Shown piece after piece: positions 43,402 to 52,810 of a stretch of DNA of 64,000 nt. A program made the translations under genes and the position numbers. Within the stretch, counting starts at the first letter, position 1. Each line of letters opens with the position of its first letter. The notes under the pieces were generated by a model. That model saw nothing but the letters and a program-made list of their open reading frames with translations, searched no databases and was not told where the DNA came from. Source of the DNA: an uncultured Chloroflexota bacterium (GTDB lineage Bacteria; Chloroflexota; UBA11872; UBA12225); NCBI GenBank assembly GCA_902805635.1, contig CADCTC010000018.1, forward strand, positions 1 through 64,000, in the 5' to 3' direction.

Positions 43402-43956
43402 CTAGAACGGCAGCGCCGCCTGCTGGTGCGCCGATATCGTGAAGCCGGCGGCGCCCTCCAGCGCGAGCAGGCGCTGCTTGAGCGCCAGGCCGCCGGCGTA
43501 GCCGGTGAGTGTGCCGTTGCTGCCCACCACCCGGTGGCAGGGCACAACGATCGGGACGGGATTGGCGCCATTTGCCAGCCCCACGGCGCGCACGGCGCGC
43601 GGGTTGCCGATGGTCTCTGCAACCTGGCCATACGACCGCGTCTCGGCGTGCGGGATGGTGGCTACCGCTTCCCACACCCGGACCTGGAAGGACGTTCCGC
43701 GCAGATCCAGCGGCACGGCGAACGTGCGGAGCCTGCCAGCGAAATAACCGTCCAGTTGCTCGGCAAGCTCCGCCAGTGATGAGGAAGAGTCGTCGACCCC
43801 AGCACTTGGAAACCAGCGCTTCGCCCAGGCGGCGCACTGCTCGAACCGCTCGTCTGGGAAGGTCAGGCGCGCCAAACCGCGTGATGTCAGCACCGCGCCG
43901 AACGTGCCTAGCGGCGTCTCGACGCGCCCAATGGTGACGGTAGGGTGCAGGGACAT
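43402..43956 (-). CDS. ogt: Methylated-DNA-protein cysteine S-methyltransferase
   Basis: A 184-residue O6-alkylguanine-DNA alkyltransferase. The active-site Cys is in IVVPCHRVVGSNG, and GTSFQVRVWEAVATIPHAETRSYGQVA gives the helix-turn-helix. The N-terminal RNase-H-like domain is present. ATG 43956 is the start; the longer track frame covers the hairpin region. It directly removes alkyl groups from guanine and is consumed by the reaction. It is next to an AdaA-AlkA gene, a likely shared alkylation-repair unit. Confidence 0.93.
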   Translation of the reverse strand: MSLHPTVTIGRVETPLGTFGAVLTSRGLARLTFPDERFEQCAAWAKRWFPSAGVDDSSSSLAELAEQLDGYFAGRLRTFAVPLDLRGTSFQVRVWEAVATIPHAETRSYGQVAETIGNPRAVRAVGLANGANPVPIVVPCHRVVGSNGTLTGYAGGLALKQRLLALEGAAGFTISAHQQAALPF

Positions 43957-43988
43957 AGATCCGGTCTCAGACGGAGTGTGACGAATTG

Positions 43989-44076
43989 GCAGTAGGGTAG
44001 GGGCTTGTCCCCTACCGCGCGATGCTTCGTGTGGTGCGGCCGCTGCACGGCAAGGGACGAGCCCTTGCCCTACTGC
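43989..44076. repeat. Paired hairpins between alkA and ogt (REP/BIME-like)
   Basis: Two perfect 8-bp stem-loops, GGTAGGGG-CCCCTACC (43996-44016) and GGCAAGGG-CCCTTGCC (44049-44069), are themselves arranged as an imperfect inverted repeat. An outer 9-bp perfect pair (GCAGTAGGG 43989-43997, CCCTACTGC 44068-44076) closes the element. This head-to-head palindrome design is that of bacterial intergenic REP/BIME elements. Confidence 0.65.
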
Positions 44077-44116
44077 TGATTTCAACGACGTACCTACTCC
44101 CGTCAAGAGTCTCGAT

Positions 44117-45643
44117 TCACTCTGCGGCGCTCTTGGCTGTGTGTCTGGTGTCGCGGTCGTCGTCGTTGTCATGGTCTGTGCTCCGTTCGAGAGTGGTCCA
44201 CAAGTGGAGGGTCGCGTAAGCGCGCCAGGGGCGCCAGGCTTCGGCGCGGGTGGTGAGTGAGCGCGGGTCACTCGCAATCCCGAGCGCCGCTGCGGCGCGG
44301 CGCAGCCCGGCGTCTGCTGCTGGGAACGCGTCAGGATCGCCCAGCGCGCGCATGGCGATGTACGACGCGGTCCATTCGCTGATGCCGGGCACGGCGCGCA
44401 GCTGGGCCTGTACCGCTGGACGGTCGACGCCGTGGTCGAGGCGCAGGCGCCCGTCTGCCACGGCGGCTGCAAGGGCCTGGAGCGCTGCCGCTCGGGTTCG
44501 GGGCAGGCCGAGCCGCCCCAGGACTTCCGGAGTTGCCGCGGCGACTGCTTCGGCGCTCGGGAAGTAGTGTGTCAGCCCGCCGTGCACGTGCGGCAGTGGA
44601 TCGCCCAGCGCCATCACCAGCCGGCTGCCCAGGGTGCGTGCGGCGGCGAGCGTCACTTGCTGGCCCAGCACGGCGCGGGCGGCCAACTCCCAGCCGTCCA
44701 GGGCGCCGGGCAGACGCAGCCCCGGCCGTGAAGCCACCAACGGCGCCAGCTGCGGGTCCGATTGGAGGACGGCTGTGACGGCGGCCGGGTCCACGTCGAG
44801 GTCCAACAGGCGCCGGCAGCGCTGGACCAGGAGGGTCAGGTCACGCAGGTCGTCCAGGTGCAGGCGTAGGAGCACGTAGGGCTCGCCGGCCAGTGGCTCG
44901 AGCTCCAGGGTGCCCGTGGAGCGGCCTAGAGAGACCGTGCGGCGGTAGCGTCCGTCGCGTACCTCTTCCACGCCGGGCAGCGCACGGCGAGCAAAGTAGG
45001 CGAGGAGTGCTTGACCATCCAGGGGTGGGCGGTAGCGTAGGCGCAGCGTCACGGCGCCCTCGGCGGCGGTGGGCAGGCGCTCGCGGCGGCGCAGCTCGCC
45101 GGGGGCGGCACCGAAGGCGTCGCGCATCGTCTCGTTGAACTGGCGCACGCTGGCGAACCCGGCGGCGAAGGCGATGGTCGTCAGCGGCAGGCCGGTCTGG
45201 TCGATCAGCAGGCGCGCCGTCTGCGCGCGGCGGGTGCGTGCATGCGCTAGGGGGCCGGCGCCCACTTCGGCCACCAGCTCGCGGTGCAGGTGGCGCGGGC
45301 TGACCGCCAGGCGGCGCGCCAGCCCGGCGATGCCGTCCGCGTCTGCCGCGCCCTCGGCGATGAGGCGCAGCGCGCGTCCCACCAGGTCGGCGCGCACGTT
45401 CCAGTCGGGCGATCCCGGCGTCGCCTCCGGACGGCAGCGCTTGCAGGCGCGGAAGCCCGCCGCCTGCGCGGCCGCGGCGGAGGGATAAAAGCGGACGTTG
45501 CGCTGCTGCGGCGTCTGCGCCGGACAGATGGGCCGGCAGTAGATCCCGGTGGAGGTGACGGCGGTGAAGAACCGGCCGTCGAAACGCGCGTCGCGGCTGG
45601 CGATGGCGCGGTAGCACGTCTCGAAGTCCAGGCTCATCGGCAC
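44117..45643 (-). CDS. alkA: AdaA-AlkA fusion: methylphosphotriester-DNA methyltransferase and 3-methyladenine glycosylase
   Basis: A 508-residue protein with three parts. First an Ada zinc domain (GIYCRPICPA, then CKRCRPEA), whose Cys accept methyl groups from DNA phosphotriesters. Then an AraC-type helix-turn-helix (residues 88-185: AFAAGFASVRQFNETMRD). Then an AlkA glycosylase with N-domain and helix-hairpin-helix (AVPGISEWTASYIAMRAL). The catalytic Asp is seen in DAFPAADAGL. The last 25 residues are Asp/Arg-rich. The start is GTG 45643 or ATG 45637. It both senses and repairs alkylation damage and probably activates itself and ogt. Confidence 0.92.
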   Translation of the reverse strand: MPMSLDFETCYRAIASRDARFDGRFFTAVTSTGIYCRPICPAQTPQQRNVRFYPSAAAAQAAGFRACKRCRPEATPGSPDWNVRADLVGRALRLIAEGAADADGIAGLARRLAVSPRHLHRELVAEVGAGPLAHARTRRAQTARLLIDQTGLPLTTIAFAAGFASVRQFNETMRDAFGAAPGELRRRERLPTAAEGAVTLRLRYRPPLDGQALLAYFARRALPGVEEVRDGRYRRTVSLGRSTGTLELEPLAGEPYVLLRLHLDDLRDLTLLVQRCRRLLDLDVDPAAVTAVLQSDPQLAPLVASRPGLRLPGALDGWELAARAVLGQQVTLAAARTLGSRLVMALGDPLPHVHGGLTHYFPSAEAVAAATPEVLGRLGLPRTRAAALQALAAAVADGRLRLDHGVDRPAVQAQLRAVPGISEWTASYIAMRALGDPDAFPAADAGLRRAAAALGIASDPRSLTTRAEAWRPWRAYATLHLWTTLERSTDHDNDDDRDTRHTAKSAAE

Positions 45644-45699
45644 ACCACAGTGATACCGCGAGCGGCCGCTTTAGACTGGCGGGTTTCGGACGCGGCGAT

Positions 45700-46872
45700 C
45701 TACGTGCCCTGGCGAAGCCGGTCCAGCCGCAGGAAGTCTGCTTCGGGGGTGGTACGGCCCGTGGTCGCCAGGTCGGCCAGGAGCTCGCCGATGACGCTGG
45801 CGAACTTGAAGCCGTGGCCGGAGAAGCCGGCGGCGAAGACGACCCGGGTGTGCTTCGGGTGGCGATCGACCACGAAGTGCTCGTCGGGCGAGTTGGTGTA
45901 GAGGCACACCGCGCTGCCGGCCACGGCGCCGTCGAGCGGGGGAATGGCATGGCGCACGAATCGCCGCAGCGGCGCTTCGTCCGCCGGCGTGACGGAGCGC
46001 TCTGCGGTGTCAGGATCGCAGACGACGCCGGAGTGGTGGCGGGCGACCTTCACGCCGGGTCGCTCGTGGTGCGGCAGGCCGTAGTACTGCCCGTTGGCGC
46101 CGTCGTCCCAGATAAAGACGGGGAACCGGTCTGCCGAGAAGTGCTCCGGCGTCTCGCGCGGCTGCAGCCAGAAGACGACGTTGCGTTCCACCTGTAGCGG
46201 CAGCGGCTGTCCGCCGAGAGGTCCCAGCGGCCCGACCACCGGCCCGGCCCACGCCCCTGCCGCGAGCACCAGCCGCGCAGCCCGGAATGTCGAGTCTGTG
46301 GTATGCACTTCTACTCCGCCTGCTGTCGCCGACCAACGGCGGATAGGCTGGGCGTAGCGCAGGTCGGCGCCCGCTTGCGTGGCCAGTCGGCAGTGCGTGG
46401 CGATGCAGCGCTCCGGGAAGAGCATCCCGGCCTGTTCCTCGAAGAGCGCGACCTGGTCGTCCGCCGGCTGGAACAGAGGGAAGCGCCGCCGCACGGCCGC
46501 CGCGTCGAGCAGCTCGTGCGGGAGCTGGTGCTCGCGCGCGCTGCGCAGTGAGCCGGCCACCAGCTCGCTGTCTGGCGTTCCGACGTAGATGCCGCCGGTC
46601 AGCCGGAGCAGCTCCTCGCCGGATGCGCGCTCCAGCTCGTGCCAGAGCGCGTAGGCGCGGCGCAGCAGGGGGACATAGCTGGGGTGCTCGAAGTAGGAGA
46701 GCCTGATGATGCGCGTCTCGCCGTGCGACGAGCCGCGGTTGTGGCCGGGCTGGAACTGCTCCAGCCCCAGCACGCGCTGCCCGCGCTGCGCCAGGTGGAA
46801 GGCCGCGGCGCTGCCCATCGCGCCGAGCCCGACGACGATCGTGTCGTAGTCGCCGGGTGTGCTCGCGGTCAT
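45700..46872 (-). CDS. FAD-dependent sarcosine/N-methyltryptophan oxidase-like protein
   Basis: A 390-residue amino acid oxidase of the monomeric sarcosine oxidase/SolA type. VVGLGAMGSAAAFHLA binds FAD, with GSSHGETRIIRLSY next. AVCLYTNSPDEHFVVDRHP contains the Cys that forms the covalent flavin bond in monomeric sarcosine oxidase. GFSGHGFKFASVIGELLADL closes the fold. ATG 46872. It oxidises N-methyl amino acids or similar, releasing formaldehyde and peroxide. Formaldehyde release next to alkylation-repair genes is intriguing but only 57 bp proximity supports a link. Confidence 0.9.
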   Translation of the reverse strand: MTASTPGDYDTIVVGLGAMGSAAAFHLAQRGQRVLGLEQFQPGHNRGSSHGETRIIRLSYFEHPSYVPLLRRAYALWHELERASGEELLRLTGGIYVGTPDSELVAGSLRSAREHQLPHELLDAAAVRRRFPLFQPADDQVALFEEQAGMLFPERCIATHCRLATQAGADLRYAQPIRRWSATAGGVEVHTTDSTFRAARLVLAAGAWAGPVVGPLGPLGGQPLPLQVERNVVFWLQPRETPEHFSADRFPVFIWDDGANGQYYGLPHHERPGVKVARHHSGVVCDPDTAERSVTPADEAPLRRFVRHAIPPLDGAVAGSAVCLYTNSPDEHFVVDRHPKHTRVVFAAGFSGHGFKFASVIGELLADLATTGRTTPEADFLRLDRLRQGT

Positions 46873-46962
46873 GGGGACAGCATGGTACGTGGCGGCCGCA
46901 GTGTGGCACTCCTGAGCATGCGGCCGACACCAGCTGCACCGGGGGCAGTGGCAGGCACGAGG

Positions 46963-47397
46963 TCAATTATGGGGCGGCAGCTCCTCCAGCTCGATCACTG
47001 CTCCGCCGCCGGCCGCAGCGCTCAGGTTGGCCAGCGCCGAGATGACGAGGCCGACAATGGCGCCGAAGACAGCCCCGATAAGGACCGCCGCGAGGGTCAG
47101 TGCAGCGAACACCACCGCGGGAGCGGCGTCCCAGGAGCGCAGGGCGATGTGGGCGGGTTGAAGATGCAGCAGGTCGACGAAGTTAACGGTGGCCGACAGG
47201 CCGGCCGGCAGCGTGAGGCGCACGGCGCGCCAGCCTTCGACGATCTGATGCGCCACGTCGACCAGCCTGACCACGGCCCACGCCAGCAGGGCAGCTGGAG
47301 GCAGAGCGATCAGTGCGCCGGCAGCCGCTCCCTGGCGCGACAGCGCGCCCGGACTGACAGAGCGGACGCGGTAGCGCGCGCGGCGCGGTGCGTTCAC
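46963..47397 (-). CDS. DUF3566-like transmembrane protein
   Basis: A 144-residue membrane protein. GTG 47397 is chosen, since the track start overlaps the dehydrogenase gene. Two helices are seen (AAGALIALPPAALLAWAVVRL and a stretch around FAALTLAAVLIGAVFGAIVGLVISA). The start RYRVRSVSPGAL and the end NLSAAAGGGAVIELEEL fit the actinobacterial-type DUF3566 pattern (..RVRSVDPWSV..; ..YNL..GG..V..). Function of that family is unclear. It sits 19 nt after the dehydrogenase gene, so likely cotranscribed. Confidence 0.6.
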   Translation of the reverse strand: MNAPRRARYRVRSVSPGALSRQGAAAGALIALPPAALLAWAVVRLVDVAHQIVEGWRAVRLTLPAGLSATVNFVDLLHLQPAHIALRSWDAAPAVVFAALTLAAVLIGAVFGAIVGLVISALANLSAAAGGGAVIELEELPPHN

Positions 47398-47416
47398 TGG
47401 ACCGGGTACCGGATGG

Positions 47417-48490
<1,074 letters not shown>

Positions 48491-48503
48491 TCGTCAGCTC
48501 GTT

Positions 48504-49736
48504 CTATTGCGCGCCGCAGGCGAGGGCGATGTTGAGCAGCTCGGCGTCTGCCAGCGGACGCTTGCTCGCCAGGCCGGCCTGGTGGGCGCGGTGGAGGATG
48601 TGCTGCACCTGCTCGCCGTTGGCAGTGAGGCCCAGGTCGGCTAGCTTCTTCTCGACCGCGGTGGCGTCGCTCCACTTGCCCACCAGCACCTCGGGCAGGC
48701 GCCCAACGGCCTCGGGCTCGAACGCGAATGCGGCGCGTCGCTGGCCGGCGGCGATGAGCTTGGAGGAGGCGCCCCACTGCTCCACGCGGGTGGCGCCAGT
48801 GCCGGTGACGCCCTTGAAGTAGGCGATGGGGATGCCAGATATCTCCGCCGCCAGCTGCGACAGCGCCATCAGGCGGTCCAGCTTGACTCCGGTGCGCACG
48901 CCAAAGAGCGCCTCCAGGCCCATGGCCAGCTCCTCCAGTGACGAGCCGCCGGCGCGGTAGCCGATGCTGTTGACCGAGCAGTGCAGCGCGTCGGCGCCGC
49001 CTTCGTAGGCAGCGAGTGCGCAGGCGGTGGCCAGCCCGTAGTCGTTGTGGCAGTGCACTTCCACAGCCCGAAGGGTGAAGGTCTTGAGCCGGCGGACCAC
49101 GTGGCGCACCGCGCTGGGGTGGCAGATGGAGAGGCTGTCCACGAAGGTGAAGGCGTCGGCGCCGGCCTGCTCGGCAGCTTCGACGGTCTGGCGGAGCAGG
49201 TCGATTGACAGGCGCGACGACTCGGGCATGAACAGGTTGACGTGCGCGCCCGCAGCTTTAGCAGCACGCACGCCGTCGAGCGCCTCGTCGAGCAGCTCGG
49301 CGCGCGGGCGCTGCATGACGTACTGCTGGTAGACGTCCGAGCAGCGGTACCAGACCATGACGTGGCGCACGCCCAGGTCCAGCACGCGCGGCGTCTTGGC
49401 GGGGTCCCAGGTGACGTACAGGTCCAGCGGCAGGCCCGCCGCCACACGTTCCATCACCGCACGCACCGACTCGAACCAGCCCGGCACGGTGAGGAAGAGC
49501 TCCATGCGCCGCACGCCCACGCTGGCCAGCGCAATGGCGAAGCGTAGCTTGTCTTCAACCGTATAGGCGACGTCGGCGCACTCTTCTCCATCGCGCACGG
49601 TGATGTCGTGCAGCTCCACCGGGCGCGGCGGGACGGCCACGGCGGGATCGAAGTTGTGCGGGCTGGTGGACCAGTGCGGCCCTTCCCAGGGATTGGCGTT
49701 GCCGGTGGTGCCAGTGGTGCCGGTGGCTTCGATCAT
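48504..49736 (-). CDS. DRE-TIM metallolyase (isopropylmalate/homocitrate synthase or aldolase-like)
   Basis: A 410-residue protein starting at ATG 49736, with AAGGAG before it. The barrel has VELHDITVRDGEECADV (the RDG motif), HVNLFMPESSR and VEVHCHNDYGLATACALAAYEGG with the metal-binding HxH. NSIGYRAGGSSLEEL follows. This is the HMGL-like family: 2-isopropylmalate, citramalate and homocitrate synthases, HMG-CoA lyase and keto-acid aldolases. The regulatory C-terminal domain of LeuA is missing. The first 40 residues are an extra Thr/Gly/Pro-rich tail (GTTGTTGNANPWEG). The true reaction is open. Confidence 0.82.
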   Translation of the reverse strand: MIEATGTTGTTGNANPWEGPHWSTSPHNFDPAVAVPPRPVELHDITVRDGEECADVAYTVEDKLRFAIALASVGVRRMELFLTVPGWFESVRAVMERVAAGLPLDLYVTWDPAKTPRVLDLGVRHVMVWYRCSDVYQQYVMQRPRAELLDEALDGVRAAKAAGAHVNLFMPESSRLSIDLLRQTVEAAEQAGADAFTFVDSLSICHPSAVRHVVRRLKTFTLRAVEVHCHNDYGLATACALAAYEGGADALHCSVNSIGYRAGGSSLEELAMGLEALFGVRTGVKLDRLMALSQLAAEISGIPIAYFKGVTGTGATRVEQWGASSKLIAAGQRRAAFAFEPEAVGRLPEVLVGKWSDATAVEKKLADLGLTANGEQVQHILHRAHQAGLASKRPLADAELLNIALACGAQ

Positions 49737-49796
49737 TTTGGATGCTCCTTCGGTGGTCTTGAGGATGGCAATCTCGCGGGGCGCACGGCCAGAATG

Positions 49797-49816
49797 TGTG
49801 TCCCATTGTGTCCCAC
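49797..49816. repeat. Two 10-bp tandem repeats of TGTGTCCCA
   Basis: TGTGTCCCAT and TGTGTCCCAC stand in tandem 61 bp before the DRE-TIM lyase start. The core matches the triple repeat at 18806-18835, and CACACGG follows both. The shared phase suggests one regulator or one dispersed element. Confidence 0.65.
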
Positions 49817-49908
49817 CGCACACGGAGACGGATCTAACCGGCAGCGCCTGCTGTCCGTAGAGGTGTGAAACACAGAGTGCATGGCGCGGGGGGGCGACTG
49901 GTTGGTTC

Positions 49909-49938
49909 TTGTCGCTATTTGTCGCCCTTTGTTGTCGC
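49909..49938. repeat. Three TTGTCGC repeats
   Basis: TTGTCGC occurs at 49909, 49919 and 49932, with periods of 10 and 13 bp. They lie between the two divergent operons, about 320 bp before the sugar-binding gene. A likely protein-binding site, though chance cannot be excluded. Confidence 0.4.
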
Positions 49939-50257
49939 TGCTACCTGGTAGTGGGCACGGGCGGTGGCGAGACCGTGCGGCGCCGGCGCAAGTCGCGGCG
50001 GGGTCGTCTGGCGGGACTGTGGTCAGTTGATGTGGTGTCATTCCAATGTGGGCGGCTGGGAGTGGAGAACCGGCATCGACGGACCTCCCATAAGAGAAGA
50101 CGATTCAGGGCCGCGAAACCGGCAGGGGCACGTACCGATGGCGCGACGGTGCGGGTCGACCAATGGTGTCAACTTCTTCTTCGTCTTTGGTAGAACCTGG
50201 GCTGCCTGGACGGGCTGCCCAACGGTTGGACGGGTGTATGCGAGGAGAGCGAGAGAG

Positions 50258-51607
50258 ATGGCGACGGGACATGGTAGGACGCGGCGGGTGGTGATGGGTG
50301 CGCTGGCCGGTGGTGCGGCCGGGGTGGTGACGGCGTGCGGCGCGCAAGCGGGCGGGAGCAGTGCACAGCAGGGTGGCGCGGCAGCGGAGCTGCAGCCGGC
50401 AAAGCTGCACGCGTACGTGCGGCAGCAGGTGGCGCTGTTTGGCGACGTGATGGAGAAGCGGGTACGTGCTTATGAGACGGCGCGGCAGAACAAGATCACG
50501 GTCAACTGGGAGCTGGTGTCGACCGACTACGACAAGAAGCTGGGGGCACTGGTCGCCGCGGGATCGCCGCCGGACATTAGCGACCATTCAACGGACACGT
50601 TCAAGCCGTGGGCGGCGCAGGGAGTGCACCGCACGCTGGAGCCGCTGGTCAAGCGCGACAAGGACTTCAAGCTGGACGAGTTCTTCCCGCGCCTGATCGA
50701 GGGCAGCCGCTGGCAGGGGCAGCTGGCGCGCATCCCGCACTACGCGGCGCCCTACCCGATGTACTTCAACCGGAACCTCTTCCGCGCAAAGAACGTGGCG
50801 CTGCCAACCGCAGACATGACGTGGCAGCAGCTGCGCGAGACGGCGCTCAAGCTCACCTCCAAGCCGGAGAGCCTGTGGGGCTTCGAGGCGGACGTGGACC
50901 CCAACCTGTGGGTGAGCTGCATCTGGGGTGAGGGCGGCGAGGTGCTGGACAAGGAAGGGACGAAGTGCCTGATCGATTCGCCGCAGGCGATGGCGGGAGT
51001 CGAGTTCTACGCAAACCTGCGCGTGCGCGACCGGGTGGCACTGGACAGCAAGGATGACTTCGCAGGCAAGAACCGCGACACGCTGTTCGCGGGGGGCAAC
51101 GTGGCGATGTACGTGGCGCCGCTGTCGCGCGCCAACCAGCTGATCGAGCTGTCCAAGGGCGCGTTCGAGTGGGACATCCAGCAGCCGCCGCGGGGCAGCG
51201 TCAAACGCGAACAGCGCCTGGGCGACGGCGGTCTGTCGATCACGGCGGGGTCCAAGGCGCTGGACCAGTCGTGGGACTTCGTGAAGTGGATGACGAGCGC
51301 CGAAACGCAGAAGGAGTGGGCGGGCCAGCGCCTGAACATGCCCAGCCGGAAGGCGGTGGCCGAGTCCGACGCGTTCCTCAAGACGCGCCCGCCGGAGAAC
51401 ACTAAAGCCATGGTGGACATGATGGCGACGTCGCGCGGTTTCTGGCCGGTGCCGAACCGCGGCATGAGCTCGGTGCTGGAGACGGGGATGGGGAACATCT
51501 TCGCGGGCAAGCAGGGCGTGCGCGAGGCGTGCCAGGAGATGAAGCGGCTGATCGACGCGGTGATCGAGAAGGAGCGGCCCAACTGGAAGCCGCTGGCCGG
51601 CGTTTGA
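50258..51607 (+). CDS. ABC transporter extracellular solute-binding lipoprotein (family 1)
   Basis: A 449-residue sugar-binding lipoprotein. ATG 50258 (GAGGAGAG upstream) gives a Tat signal (GRTRRVVMGALAGG) and lipobox VVTAC. The track start at 49964 is wrong. SNQ-type features of family 1 binding proteins are seen, for example FAGGNVAMYVAPLS and WDFVKWMTSAETQKEW. It is distantly like the protein at 3723, and like it has no permease genes beside it. Its stop overlaps the start of the alginate-lyase-like gene (TGATG), so the two are coupled: uptake of the products of that enzyme is likely. Confidence 0.9.
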   Translation: MATGHGRTRRVVMGALAGGAAGVVTACGAQAGGSSAQQGGAAAELQPAKLHAYVRQQVALFGDVMEKRVRAYETARQNKITVNWELVSTDYDKKLGALVAAGSPPDISDHSTDTFKPWAAQGVHRTLEPLVKRDKDFKLDEFFPRLIEGSRWQGQLARIPHYAAPYPMYFNRNLFRAKNVALPTADMTWQQLRETALKLTSKPESLWGFEADVDPNLWVSCIWGEGGEVLDKEGTKCLIDSPQAMAGVEFYANLRVRDRVALDSKDDFAGKNRDTLFAGGNVAMYVAPLSRANQLIELSKGAFEWDIQQPPRGSVKREQRLGDGGLSITAGSKALDQSWDFVKWMTSAETQKEWAGQRLNMPSRKAVAESDAFLKTRPPENTKAMVDMMATSRGFWPVPNRGMSSVLETGMGNIFAGKQGVREACQEMKRLIDAVIEKERPNWKPLAGV

Positions 51608-52734
51608 TGCGGATATTCATTGCCGACCCGGCGGCACTGGAGCGGGCGCGCGAGCGGGCGCTAGGCGGCGACCCGGCGCTGCGCCCGGCGATAGAGAAGC
51701 TGCGGGCCGAGGCGGAGGCGGCGCTGGAGGTGCGGCCGGTCTCGGTGATGGACAAGCTGCATGCGCCGCCGAGTGGCGACAAGCACGACTACATGAGCCT
51801 GGCGCCGTACCACTGGCCCAACCCGGAGACGCCTGACGGGCTGCCGTACGTCAACCGGGACGGGCCGGTCAACCCGGAGCGCAATGAGTACGACCGGCCC
51901 AAGGTGGACGTGCTGATGGGCAGCGTGGACACGCTGGCGCTGGCGTACTGGGTCACTGGCGACGAACGGTACGCCGCACACGCTGCCCTGTTCCTGCGCA
52001 CTTGGTTCCTGGACCCGCAAACCCGGATGAACCCGCACCTGCGCTACGGGCAGGCGATCAAGGGAGTGTGCGAGGGGCGCCGCGGCGGGGCAATTGACTT
52101 TCGCGGGTTCGACCGGACAATCGACAGCATTGGCCTGCTCGGTGGCTCCTTGGCTTGGACTAATGCGGAGGACAGACAGCTGCGCGAGTGGCTGCGGGCA
52201 TTCCTGGCCTGGCTGCGGGAGAGTGACCTGGGGCAAGAGGAATCGCGGTCACAGAATAACCACGGCACGTGGTACGACGCGCAGGTGTGCCTGCTGGCGC
52301 TGGCGACGGGGCAGCCGCACCTGGCGCGGGAGACGCTGGAGGCGCGTGCGTTCGAGCGCATCGCGACTCAGATCGAGCCCGACGGGCGGATGCCGAACGA
52401 GCTGCGCCGGACGCGGGCGCTGCACTACTCGACGATGAACCTGATCGCGTGGCTCAACCTGGCGCGGCTCGGCGGCCAGGTGGGGGTGGACCTGTGGCGG
52501 TTCGAAACCGACGACGGACGGAGCATCCGACGCGGGCTGGACTGGCTGCTGCCCTACGCGCTGCGCGCACGTGAGTGGCTCTACCAGCAGATCACGGAGT
52601 ACGTGGAGCCGATCCTGCCGGTGCTGCGCCGTGCGGCCAACGCGTTTGGCGCGCCGGAGTACGAGGCACGCGTTGCGGCGCTGCCGGGAGCGGCAGCAGC
52701 GCGTGAGCAACTGCTGTTTCCGGCCGGTGAGTAG
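51607..52734 (+). CDS. Alginate-lyase-like protein (PL5-type fold)
   Basis: A 375-residue alpha/alpha-barrel protein of the alginate_lyase domain. SQNNHGTWYDAQVCLLAL is the family active-site signature (NNHG and Tyr), with YHWPNPETPDG and PDGRMPNELRRTRALHYS also typical. No signal peptide is visible, so it is probably cytoplasmic and acts on imported oligosaccharides. ATG 51607 is in TGATG with the upstream stop. The track start at 51529 is wrong. Activity may be on alginate or other polyuronides; the products would be uronates for the UxuA/UxaA enzymes. Confidence 0.85.
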   Translation: MRIFIADPAALERARERALGGDPALRPAIEKLRAEAEAALEVRPVSVMDKLHAPPSGDKHDYMSLAPYHWPNPETPDGLPYVNRDGPVNPERNEYDRPKVDVLMGSVDTLALAYWVTGDERYAAHAALFLRTWFLDPQTRMNPHLRYGQAIKGVCEGRRGGAIDFRGFDRTIDSIGLLGGSLAWTNAEDRQLREWLRAFLAWLRESDLGQEESRSQNNHGTWYDAQVCLLALATGQPHLARETLEARAFERIATQIEPDGRMPNELRRTRALHYSTMNLIAWLNLARLGGQVGVDLWRFETDDGRSIRRGLDWLLPYALRAREWLYQQITEYVEPILPVLRRAANAFGAPEYEARVAALPGAAAAREQLLFPAGE

Positions 52735-52810
52735 CGCCGGACGTGTGAACCGTGAGAGCTTCGCCGGGGTGCGTGATACTGGTCCGGCGCCGCTTGCGCT
52801 GCGTCCCCAA

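Larger units (their letters stand above)
49737..50257. other. 521-bp divergent intergenic region
   Basis: No gene with protein-like composition is seen. It separates the minus-strand DRE-TIM operon from the plus-strand sugar-binding gene. It holds two sets of phased tandem repeats (49797-49816 and 49909-49938), described separately. It is the likely control region for both operons. Confidence 0.5.
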
